From JAGVSR01 sp964589785 (GTDB taxonomy: Bacteria > Pseudomonadota > Alphaproteobacteria > Rhizobiales > Hyphomicrobiaceae): 64,000 nucleotides of DNA. Positions 6,666-14,284 of the stretch are shown here, piece by piece. The stretch's first letter is position 1. Each line of letters opens with the position of its first letter. The DNA is taken from NCBI GenBank assembly GCA_964589785.1, contig CAZPUQ010000001.1, positions 372,001 to 436,000 on the forward strand. Reading direction: 5' to 3'. The position numbers and the translations under genes are program-made. The notes under the pieces are model-generated. The model had not been told where the DNA came from, made no database searches, and was given only the letters and a program-made list of their open reading frames with translations.

Positions 6666-7993
6666 CACAGAGACAAGAGACCGCGGAGCTCGTCGAGGTC
6701 GTGGAGCTAGAGCGGGGGCAGGCCATACCGGCCGCGGCGGAGGGTGAGATCTCGCTTGCAACCGCGCTCGCGCCCGTCGCCGCGCTGCTTGTGAGCGTAG
6801 CACTTCTCCTGATGGGCAACGGCCTGCAGGGCACGCTGTTGCCGGTGCGCGCAAACCTCGAGCTGTTCAAGCCCTTCGAGCTCGGCCTTCTCGGCACCGC
6901 CTACTTCCTGGGCTTCACGGCGGGCTGCCTGCACGGACCCGCCCTCGTGCGCCGCGCCGGCCATATCCGCGCCTACCTCGCCATGACGTCGGTCGCCTCG
7001 GCGATCGCAATCATCCATCCCATGATCGTCGAGCCGGTCCCCTGGTGGCTTCTGCGCAGCGCCACCGGATACTGCTTCGCGGTCCTCTACATCGTGATCG
7101 AGAGCTGGATCAACGAGCGGGCCGACAACCGTGTGCGCGGCACGGTCTTCTCCGTCTACACCATCGTCAATCTTACCGTGATCACGATCGGGCAGATGAT
7201 GCTCGGGCTTGCCGATCCGGGCTCGTTCGTCCTCTTCGCACTCGCCTCCATCCTCGTTTCCGTCGCCGCAATCCCCGTCGCGTTCACCGTCGCCGCCCAT
7301 CCCCAGGCCGTGGAAAGCGTCCACCCGCGTCTCGCCGAGCTCGTCCGCATCTCGCCCGTCGGTACGGCGGGTTGCTTTGCGGTCGGCCTCGCCAACGGCG
7401 CCTTCTGGACGCTCGGCCCGGTGTTCGCGCAGAACACCGGCCTCGGCGCGGCCGGCATCGGCTTCTTCATGAGCGCGGTCGTGCTCGGCGGCGCGCTCGC
7501 GCAGTGGCCGCTGGGGCGCCTGTCCGACCGCATCGACCGACGCATCATGATGCTCGTCGCCGCCGCCATCGCGCTCGGCGCGGCGCTCGCCCTCATGACG
7601 CTGCCGGACGGCGACCGAACGACGATGATCGCGGCCGGCGCCGTTTTCGGTGCGGGCGCTTTTCCGCTCTATCCGCTGGCCGTGGCGCACGCCAACGACA
7701 ACGCACGTCCCGACCAGTTCGTCGAGGTGTCGAGTGGTCTCCTGCTCGTCTCAGGCATCGGCGCCGCGATCGGACCGCTTGTTGCCTCCCTTCTGCGCGA
7801 GGCGATGAACGGCGCGGCGTCGTTATTCATCTTCACCGCCGGCGTCCACGTCGTGCTCATCGCCTACGTGCTGTGGCGCATGACACGCCGGGCGCCGCCG
7901 GCGGGGCACGTCGAGTTCAACGAGGCGGCCATTGCCGCCACGACCGTGGCGCCCTACGAGCCCGATCCGGCGGAGGCCGAGGCGGCCGGCTGA
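6656..7993 (+). CDS. MFS transporter, YcaD-like
   Basis: A 445-residue inner-membrane carrier of the major facilitator superfamily with about 12 helices. Helix 1-2 shows LLLMGNGLQGTLLPVRANLE. The signature IVIESWINERADNRVRGTVF between helices 4 and 5 is typical of the YcaD/MFS_1-like branch. The second half repeats the fold (GPLVASLLREA near helix 11). The substrate is not known. The start is TTG at 6656 inside the META gene, with GGAGG five bases before it; no ATG gives a better site. The last 35 residues are an acidic cytoplasmic tail. Confidence 0.85.
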   Translation: MGLTQRQETAELVEVVELERGQAIPAAAEGEISLATALAPVAALLVSVALLLMGNGLQGTLLPVRANLELFKPFELGLLGTAYFLGFTAGCLHGPALVRRAGHIRAYLAMTSVASAIAIIHPMIVEPVPWWLLRSATGYCFAVLYIVIESWINERADNRVRGTVFSVYTIVNLTVITIGQMMLGLADPGSFVLFALASILVSVAAIPVAFTVAAHPQAVESVHPRLAELVRISPVGTAGCFAVGLANGAFWTLGPVFAQNTGLGAAGIGFFMSAVVLGGALAQWPLGRLSDRIDRRIMMLVAAAIALGAALALMTLPDGDRTTMIAAGAVFGAGAFPLYPLAVAHANDNARPDQFVEVSSGLLLVSGIGAAIGPLVASLLREAMNGAASLFIFTAGVHVVLIAYVLWRMTRRAPPAGHVEFNEAAIAATTVAPYEPDPAEAEAAG

Positions 7994-8037
7994 CTCGCCG
8001 GTGATCGCAGGGTCCTTGCGCCGTCCACGCTTCAACC

Positions 8038-8136
8038 ACCGTCACCCTCGCGAAGGCGGGGGCCTGGGCCCGCGTAAGATGGAGCGCATCTGAAGGAGCT
8101 TGCGCGGATTCCGGCCTGCGCCGGGATGACGTCAGG
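8038..8136. repeat. alphaproteobacterial intergenic repeat, copy 1
   Basis: About 99 bases beginning ACCGTCACCCTCGCGAAGG and ending in a hairpin of the CCGGCCTGCGCCGGGATGAC type. Nearly identical to the sequence at 8163-8262 (about four differences). The two copies start 125 bases apart. This is the widespread composite palindromic repeat of alphaproteobacterial intergenic DNA. Confidence 0.85.
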
Positions 8137-8162
8137 GGATAGGTGCGCACCGCACTCTCCAC

Positions 8163-8262
8163 ACCGTCGCCCTCGCGGAGGCGGGGGCCTGGGCCCGCGT
8201 AAGATGGAGCGCATCTGAAGGAGCTTGCGCGGATCCCGGCCTGCGCCGGGATGACGTCGGGG
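8163..8262. repeat. alphaproteobacterial intergenic repeat, copy 2
   Basis: Second copy of the repeat at 8038-8136, differing by a few substitutions and with the same terminal hairpin. Together the copies fill almost all the space between the MFS gene and the convergent HAD gene, and their hairpins may stop or stabilise both transcripts. Confidence 0.85.
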
Positions 8263-8279
8263 TGGGTTTGAAGGCCGCG

Positions 8280-9269
8280 TCAGCCGGCAGTGCCGGGCGA
8301 TCGCTGCAGCGCCCAGGCTTCTTCGCGAACGCGGATATCCGCCAGGATGCGGTCGAGCAGCAGGCATGTGCGCTTGAAGAGGTCGGAGCCGCGGCGGTAG
8401 TCGGCGGCGGCATAGAAATCGACGCGGCCGGCCCGGAACAGCTCTTCGCAGGTCGTCGACGGCTGCCCGGGCGTGTGGACGGCCACGGCCGCGCCACCCG
8501 ATTTTTTCATCAGCGCCATCGACGGCACGTCGGTCTCGCCATCGCCGAAATAGATCATGTTCGGCCACGGGATCGGGCGCTCGGCCTCCGGCATGTGGCC
8601 GTTGATCGAGTCGCCCAGGTCCTCGATGCCCTTGTTGATGCGGAAGAGATACTGCGTCTTGCCCGTATCCGTGATGACGCGCTTGGGAAACGGCGTCTCG
8701 TACGGCTCGAACCAGTACTCGCTCGCAAAGACGTTGTGGAAGTGCGGGTAGATCGCCGTGCCTTCGATGATCTCGGCAAGACCCGACGAGATCAGGTAAT
8801 GCCGCAGCGTGATGCCGGAGGTCTCCGCGCGCAGGCGCACGTAGGCGCCGATCTCGTCGAACCACTCGCGCACGCCCGGGTAGAGCTCGACCGATGCGCC
8901 CTGCGCGACGAGCGCCGAGCGGTCGACGGCGAGGCCCTTCTCCTTCGCCTTCTTGTACATGAGGTGCATGTACGTGATGAGCGGGTCGGCCTGGCGCGCC
9001 TTGGCGGTCCGTCTGCACTCGGCCCAGAAATCCTGGGCGTCGATCCCGAGCTGCGGCAGGAACGAATACTCCTGCATCGGGCGCGGCGAGAGGGTGCCGT
9101 CGAAGTCGTAGACGAGCGCAATCGTCTTCTTGGCATAGGCGGCGCGCGCAAGGCCGGCGGGCTCGGCACCCCCAGGTGCCGCAATTGCTTTCAGCGTGGG
9201 TTTCGACCGGGCGGCGCCCGGCGCGCGCACCGGCTTGCCCGTTTTCCTGTCAACCGACCGCCCGGCCAT
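8280..9269 (-). CDS. HAD-family hydrolase (phosphatase)
   Basis: A 329-residue cytoplasmic HAD-superfamily protein. Motif I is VYDFDGTLS, with nucleophile Asp 55 and acid/base Asp 57. Motif II is the LISSG sequence, and motif IV is YFGDGETDVPSM, the Mg2+-binding acid pair typical of the phosphoserine-phosphatase-like group. A helical cap lies between motifs I and II. The 45 N-terminal residues are basic and probably disordered. The ATG at 9269 is preferred because GGAG sits six bases upstream; the ATG at 9290 has no ribosome site. Substrate unknown. Confidence 0.82.
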   Translation of the reverse strand: MAGRSVDRKTGKPVRAPGAARSKPTLKAIAAPGGAEPAGLARAAYAKKTIALVYDFDGTLSPRPMQEYSFLPQLGIDAQDFWAECRRTAKARQADPLITYMHLMYKKAKEKGLAVDRSALVAQGASVELYPGVREWFDEIGAYVRLRAETSGITLRHYLISSGLAEIIEGTAIYPHFHNVFASEYWFEPYETPFPKRVITDTGKTQYLFRINKGIEDLGDSINGHMPEAERPIPWPNMIYFGDGETDVPSMALMKKSGGAAVAVHTPGQPSTTCEELFRAGRVDFYAAADYRRGSDLFKRTCLLLDRILADIRVREEAWALQRSPGTAG

Positions 9270-9371
9270 GGTCCGCTCCGATCCGCCCATACAACCGGTG
9301 GACCGTGCCGCGATTCGGGTGGCCGCAGGAAGGCGACGAGCACCTTGCCCACACGCGGGCGCCAGCTCTGG

Positions 9372-10103
9372 TCAGTGCTTGCAGCCGCAGCCGCCATGGG
9401 CGTGGTCGTGCGCATGATCGTGCTCATCATGATCGTGCGCGTGGGCGCCACCGCAACAGCCGTCGCCGGCGCTCTTCGCCGAGCCGCCGCAGCAGCCGCC
9501 TTCGCCCTGGGCGTGATCGTGATGGTGATGATGTCCGCCGCCGCAGCACCCGCCCGCGTGGCCGTGCTCGTCGGGGTCGATGAGGGCAGCCGCCAGCCGG
9601 CGCTCCACGGCCATGGACTGCTCGACGGGCGCTGTCGGGCTCTCCATGCAGAAGGCCATCACCTCCGCGGCGAGCCTCAGGTCATCGACGCGGCCGAGAT
9701 AGTGGCGGCGCAGGCGTCCCTGGCGGTCGAAGATCAGCGTCGTCGGCGTGCCCTGGATCTCATAGGCGGCCATGGTGGCGGGGATCGCGCCGCCGTTGAC
9801 CGTGTCGAGTGCGACCGGGAACGTGAGGCCCTGAGCGGCGAGGAAGGAGGCGAGCGCCTCCGGCGTCTGCTCGTCCGCCCGCTCGAACGCCGTGTTGAGG
9901 CCGATCACGACGACCTCGTCGTCGGAGAAGCCCTGCGTGACGCGCTCCGCCTGCGGCAAGCCGTGCTTCAGGGACCCGGGACAATGGGTCTGGAAGGCGG
10001 TCAGCACCACAACGCGGCCCTTGAGGCTTTGCAGCGGGCGCGGCTCGGAGGCGTTGAGCCACGCGGAGGCGGTGAGCTCGGGCGGGTTCTGGGGATCGAA
10101 CAT
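9372..10103 (-). CDS. redoxin-fold protein with Cys/His-rich metal-binding tail
   Basis: The 243-residue product has two parts. Residues 1-155 form a thioredoxin/TlpA-like domain: LKGRVVVLTAFQTHCPGS, then HGLPQAERV, then EIQGTPTTLIFDRQGR with the cis-Pro loop. The active site is C41-P-G-S, so the second Cys of a redox pair is absent and a dithiol mechanism is unlikely. Residues 178-243 are a tail with three CCGG blocks (186, 204, 216), a run HHHHHDH (191-197), many H-D repeats and a final CGCKH, strongly suggesting Ni, Zn or Cu binding. No signal peptide, so probably cytoplasmic. It could be a metal-handling chaperone or metal-dependent peroxidase; this is inference. Confidence 0.8.
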   Translation of the reverse strand: MFDPQNPPELTASAWLNASEPRPLQSLKGRVVVLTAFQTHCPGSLKHGLPQAERVTQGFSDDEVVVIGLNTAFERADEQTPEALASFLAAQGLTFPVALDTVNGGAIPATMAAYEIQGTPTTLIFDRQGRLRRHYLGRVDDLRLAAEVMAFCMESPTAPVEQSMAVERRLAAALIDPDEHGHAGGCCGGGHHHHHDHAQGEGGCCGGSAKSAGDGCCGGAHAHDHDEHDHAHDHAHGGCGCKH

Positions 10104-10308
10104 GGGGCAGGGTCCTCGCTGGCGCGGGCCCGACGGCGGACGGCGCGCTGTGCCTCCTTATAGGGCAAGCGGGTCGCCACGCCAGGGTCTCGTTCTATTT
10201 TGTCCTGCGTTGGACACCTTGACACGAGCATTTGCCCGCGCGAGGGAGCCGGGGCGCGGGCGGGCGCCGGCCCCCAGCACCCTGAGCCTGACGACGAGGA
10301 ACGGACCG

Positions 10309-10878
10309 ATGATCGCCACCACCGCCGAGAAGCGCCGCCGCCTCGTCGAGATCGTGAAGGCCCGCTCGTTCCAGGAGGGCCCGGCGATGAAGCTCGCGTC
10401 GGGCAAGACCTCCACCTTCTACTTCAACATGAAGCCGACGATGCTCGATCCGGAAGGCGCGGCGCTCATCGCGGAGCTGATGCTCGAGGCGCTGAAGGAT
10501 GTCGAGGCAGACCTTGTCGGCGGTCTCGAAATGGGCGCCGTGCCCATCGCGTCGGCCATCGCCGCCGTGAGCTATGGCAAGGGCCGGCCGATCGGTGCCT
10601 TCTTCGTGCGCAAGCAGGCCAAGGAGCACGGCACGCAGTCGCTCGTGGAAGGGCTCGTGCGCGGCGATACCATGCAGGGCAAGCGCGTCGTCATCGTCGA
10701 GGACGTGACGACGACGGGCGGCTCGGCGCTGAAGGCGGCGCAGGCTCTTGCGGCAGAAGGCGCGAAGATCGTGCGCGTGCTCACCATCGTCGATCGACTC
10801 GACGGCGCCGCCGATGCCTTCCGCGAGGCGGGACTCGCCTTCGTGCCTATCCTCACTCTTTCTGATTTTCGCAGTTGA
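10309..10878 (+). CDS. pyrE: orotate phosphoribosyltransferase
   Basis: Makes orotidine 5'-phosphate from orotate and PRPP in pyrimidine synthesis; cytoplasmic dimer. The 189-residue product shows LASGKTSTFYFNMKPTML near the N-terminus, the flexible-loop segment VRKQAKEHG, and the PRPP-binding motif VVIVEDVTTTGGSALKAA. The start at 10309 follows GAGGA with eight bases spacing; the same frame upstream is open but not protein-like. It is divergent from the redoxin gene and its own promoter is not obvious. Confidence 0.93.
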   Translation: MIATTAEKRRRLVEIVKARSFQEGPAMKLASGKTSTFYFNMKPTMLDPEGAALIAELMLEALKDVEADLVGGLEMGAVPIASAIAAVSYGKGRPIGAFFVRKQAKEHGTQSLVEGLVRGDTMQGKRVVIVEDVTTTGGSALKAAQALAAEGAKIVRVLTIVDRLDGAADAFREAGLAFVPILTLSDFRS

Positions 10879-10971
10879 AAGCACGCACGAATACTGAGAC
10901 CTTGCGTATCAGCAACGGTGAGCCGCTGCGAAGGGGCGCAGCGGCCTCCGCGTGATCCTCGGGGGGTTCAG

Positions 10972-11619
10972 ATGCGCGATGTGGCTGAGGCGGTCCTGTC
11001 TCTGGTCGCGTTTATCGTTGTTGCGGCTCTTGCTGCCGCGCCGCCGGCCGCAGCCGGCGAGCTGCCAACCGGTCCCTGTGGCGATGTCGGTCAGCACGCC
11101 ACGGCCCCGCCGATCTCACCGCAGACGATGAGGCTCAAAGACGCCGCCGCCGCCACCGGCCAGCTCGCCCGCATGATGGAGGCGACTCGACTGGCCGGCC
11201 TCGACGATCCCGAGGTGGACGTCGGACCGCTGACCCTGCTCGCGCCGTCCGATGAGGCATTCAACGCTCTGCCGCAGGAGATTCGCGACAGGCTTCTGGC
11301 GCCCGAGAACCGCGCCGTGCTGACCGATCTCCTGCTCTACCACGCAATTCCGGGCCTTTATCCGACCGAGCGGCTGCTCAACGCGCGGGTGCGCAACTAT
11401 ACGATCCAGGCGATTGACGGCTCCCCGGTCGAGATCCACAAGCGCCGGAAAACGGGCGAGATCGACATTGCCGGCGCCCGGATCCTGCGCTCGGACGTGA
11501 TGGCGACCGACGGCATCATCCACGTGATCGACAGGGTCCTGATCTCGCCGGCGGTCATGGCGGCGCTCAACGCACCGCCGTTGCCGACGACGGAGATCGC
11601 CGCCGAAGGCGATCAGTAG
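10972..11619 (+). CDS. exported fasciclin (FAS1) domain protein
   Basis: A 215-residue protein with a signal peptide or N-terminal anchor (AVLSLVAFIVVAALAAAPPA) followed by one FAS1 domain. H1-like GPLTLLAPSDEAFNALPQE, YHAIPGLYPTERLLN and the C-terminal IIHVIDRVLISP are the family hallmarks. FAS1 proteins are extracytoplasmic adhesion or matrix-binding modules. The start at 10972 follows GGGGGG and leads directly into the hydrophobic segment. It converges on mgtA with six bases between stop codons. Confidence 0.85.
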   Translation: MRDVAEAVLSLVAFIVVAALAAAPPAAAGELPTGPCGDVGQHATAPPISPQTMRLKDAAAATGQLARMMEATRLAGLDDPEVDVGPLTLLAPSDEAFNALPQEIRDRLLAPENRAVLTDLLLYHAIPGLYPTERLLNARVRNYTIQAIDGSPVEIHKRRKTGEIDIAGARILRSDVMATDGIIHVIDRVLISPAVMAALNAPPLPTTEIAAEGDQ

Positions 11620-11625
11620 CGTCTC

Positions 11626-14175
11626 CTATAGCCCGCGGTCGCGCGCGTAGTAGACGCGCTTGGCGAGCTCCGTCGTTGCCGCGTAGGCGACAACGACGGC
11701 GAGCATGGCGGCGAGCACCCCGAGCGGGATCGGCGCCAACCCGAAGATCTGCGAGAGCCGTCCAAGGTAGGGAATCGCCAGCGCCACGGCCAGCACGGCG
11801 AGTGTGGCGGCGATGAGCGACCGGCTCGGCCGGCTCTTCCAGGCAGGCAGTTTCGTGCGCAGGATCAGCACGACGGCGAGCTCGGTGACGAGCGAGACGA
11901 CGAACCACGCGCTCTGGAACAGGGTCTCGCCGGCATCGAACACCGCGCGCAGCAGGAAGAACGACAGGAAATCGAAGGCCGAGCTGATGAGGCCGAACAC
12001 GATCATGAACGTTCGCACATCCGCGATGTCCCATCGCTGCGACCGCTCGAGCGCATCGGCGTCGACGGTGTCCGTCGAGATCGCGACAGCGGGGAAATCG
12101 GACAGGAAGTTGTTGAGCAGGATCTGCTTGGCCGCGAGCGGGAGGAACGGCAGCACCAGCGTTGCCGCCGCCATGCTGATCATGTTCCCGAAGTTGGCGC
12201 TGATGGTGATCTTGATGTACTTCAGCGTATTGGCAAACGTGCGCCGGCCGTCCACGACGCCGATCCTGACGACATCGAGATCCGGCTGCAGCAGCACGAC
12301 GTCGGCGCTTTCGCGGGCGACGTCGACGGCCTGGTCGACGGAGATGCCGACGTCCGCGGCAAGCAGCGAGGGCGCATCGTTGATGCCGTCGCCCATGTAG
12401 CCGACCGCGTGGCCGCGCTTCTGGAGCGCCCGCACGATCGCTTCCTTCTGCTGCGGATCGATCTCGGCGAAGATCTCCGTCTGCTCGGCGCGGTGCCAGA
12501 GCGCCTCGTCCTTCATCGCGGCGAGCTCGGCCCCGGTCAGCACGCGCGCGGGGTCGAGCCCGATGGCTTCGCCCACGTGCGCGGCCGTATGGCGGTTGTC
12601 GCCGCTGATGATCTTGACGGCGATGCCGAGCCGTTTGAGGTCCGCAATCGTGTCTGCGATGCCCTCCTTTGGCGGATCGCGGAACAATAGGAAGCCGCGC
12701 AGCGTCAGCTCCTGCTCGTCATGGCGGTCGAAGCGCGCCTGAGAGGGGAAGATCCGCGTCGCCACCGCGAGCACGCGATAGCCCTCTTTCCCCTTGCCGG
12801 CGCAGTAAGCGTCGATCGCCGCGAGAGCGGCGGGATTGAGCGGGACCTCGCCGTCACCACCACCTGCCGCGTCGGCGATCCGCGTGCAGCAGGCGAGTAT
12901 GTTCGGTACCGCGCCCTTGCTGATGAGAAGCGCCGACCGGTCCCCTTCGGCAACGACGATGGTCAGGCGCTTGCGGATGAAATCATAAGGGATCTCATCG
13001 AGCTTACGGGTGTCTGCGACCGAGACGCCGCGCGCCCGGCCGGCGGCGATGATGGCGGCGTCGAGGGGATTGGCGATGCCGGTCTCCAGGCTCGCGTTGA
13101 CGAGAGCGAGCCGCAGCACCGCCTCGCTCGGCGCGCCGGATGCGTCGCAGGCTCCGCTCAGCTCCACGTCGCCTTTCGTCAGCGTGCCGGTCTTGTCGGT
13201 GCACAGGATGTCCATGCTGCCCAGGTTCTCGATGGCCTCGAGACGCCGCACGATGACGCCGCGCTCGGCGAGCCGGCGTGCGCCGGCCGACAGGGTGACG
13301 CTGACGATCGCGGGCAGCAGCTCGGGCGAGAGGCCGACGGCCAGCGCCACGGCAAAGAGCAGACTGTCGATTGTGGGGCGGTCGAGAAGCACGTTCACGG
13401 TGATGACGAACAGGGCGACCGCGATCATCACGCGCGTCAGCAGGTGGCCGAAGTGGCGCAGGCCGCGGGCGAACTCGGTTTCCGGCTGGGCCTCGGCGAG
13501 GCGCCCGGCGATGCGGCCGAAGACGGTGCGCGGACCCGTTTCGACGACGACGGCGGTCGCCGTGCCGCTGCGCACGGAGGTCCCGAGGAAGACGACGTTT
13601 GCGCGCATCGCAAGCCCGGCCTCCGCGTGCGAGATGCCGGGCTCCTTCTCGACGGGGAAGGATTCGCCCGTGAGCGCTGCCTCCGAGACCAAGAAATCGC
13701 GCGCCTCGACGAGGACCGCGTCCGCCGGCACCAGATTCCCGGCGCCGAGGCGGACGACGTCGCCGGCCACGATCCCGGAGACCGCAACCGACTGCCACGC
13801 GCCGTCGCGCAGAACCTCCGACGTCAGGGCCAGCCGGCGACGCAGGTTCGCAAGCGCCTGCGAGGCGCCGTACTCCTGCCAGAACCCGATGAGCGCGCTG
13901 CCCAGCACGATCGCGAGGATGATGGCGGCATCGATCCATTGCTGCAGCACCATCGAGACGAGCGAGCCGAAGACGAGAATGAGAACGAGCGGGCTTTCGA
14001 TCTGGCGCCAAAGCAGCCGTCCGGTGGTGACGATCGGGTCCTCCACGACGGTGTTGGGTCCGTCGCGTTCGAGCCGCCGCCGGGCCTCGGCTGCGGTGAG
14101 ACCGCCCGGCCCGGCGCCGAGAGCGGCGTAGACATCGTTGAGGGGGCGCGACCAGTAGAAGTCCGGCGCTGTCAT
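11626..14175 (-). CDS. mgtA: magnesium-translocating P-type ATPase
   Basis: A type IIIB P-type ATPase importing Mg2+ at the expense of ATP; inner membrane. The 849-residue product carries TGES (169-172) in the actuator domain, the phosphorylation motif CTDKTGTLT with Asp 327, the KGAVPN nucleotide-binding segment, and MGDGINDAPS at 594-603. It also has SANFGNMISM and a C-terminal block of membrane helices, all in MgtA/MgtB-like form. The ATG at 14175 has GGAG seven bases upstream; an upstream ATG at 14229 adds an Arg-rich stretch and is less likely. No MgtC or obvious Mg2+ leader element was found upstream. Confidence 0.9.
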   Translation of the reverse strand: MTAPDFYWSRPLNDVYAALGAGPGGLTAAEARRRLERDGPNTVVEDPIVTTGRLLWRQIESPLVLILVFGSLVSMVLQQWIDAAIILAIVLGSALIGFWQEYGASQALANLRRRLALTSEVLRDGAWQSVAVSGIVAGDVVRLGAGNLVPADAVLVEARDFLVSEAALTGESFPVEKEPGISHAEAGLAMRANVVFLGTSVRSGTATAVVVETGPRTVFGRIAGRLAEAQPETEFARGLRHFGHLLTRVMIAVALFVITVNVLLDRPTIDSLLFAVALAVGLSPELLPAIVSVTLSAGARRLAERGVIVRRLEAIENLGSMDILCTDKTGTLTKGDVELSGACDASGAPSEAVLRLALVNASLETGIANPLDAAIIAAGRARGVSVADTRKLDEIPYDFIRKRLTIVVAEGDRSALLISKGAVPNILACCTRIADAAGGGDGEVPLNPAALAAIDAYCAGKGKEGYRVLAVATRIFPSQARFDRHDEQELTLRGFLLFRDPPKEGIADTIADLKRLGIAVKIISGDNRHTAAHVGEAIGLDPARVLTGAELAAMKDEALWHRAEQTEIFAEIDPQQKEAIVRALQKRGHAVGYMGDGINDAPSLLAADVGISVDQAVDVARESADVVLLQPDLDVVRIGVVDGRRTFANTLKYIKITISANFGNMISMAAATLVLPFLPLAAKQILLNNFLSDFPAVAISTDTVDADALERSQRWDIADVRTFMIVFGLISSAFDFLSFFLLRAVFDAGETLFQSAWFVVSLVTELAVVLILRTKLPAWKSRPSRSLIAATLAVLAVALAIPYLGRLSQIFGLAPIPLGVLAAMLAVVVAYAATTELAKRVYYARDRGL

Positions 14176-14284
14176 CGTTGAGCTCCGCAGAAGGCGGCGG
14201 CACGGCCATGGGGTACGGCGCGCTGGCATTCGCCAGCAAATTGCGGTTCAATCGTCAAGGAGGAGCTGCCACTGGAGGGTAGGG

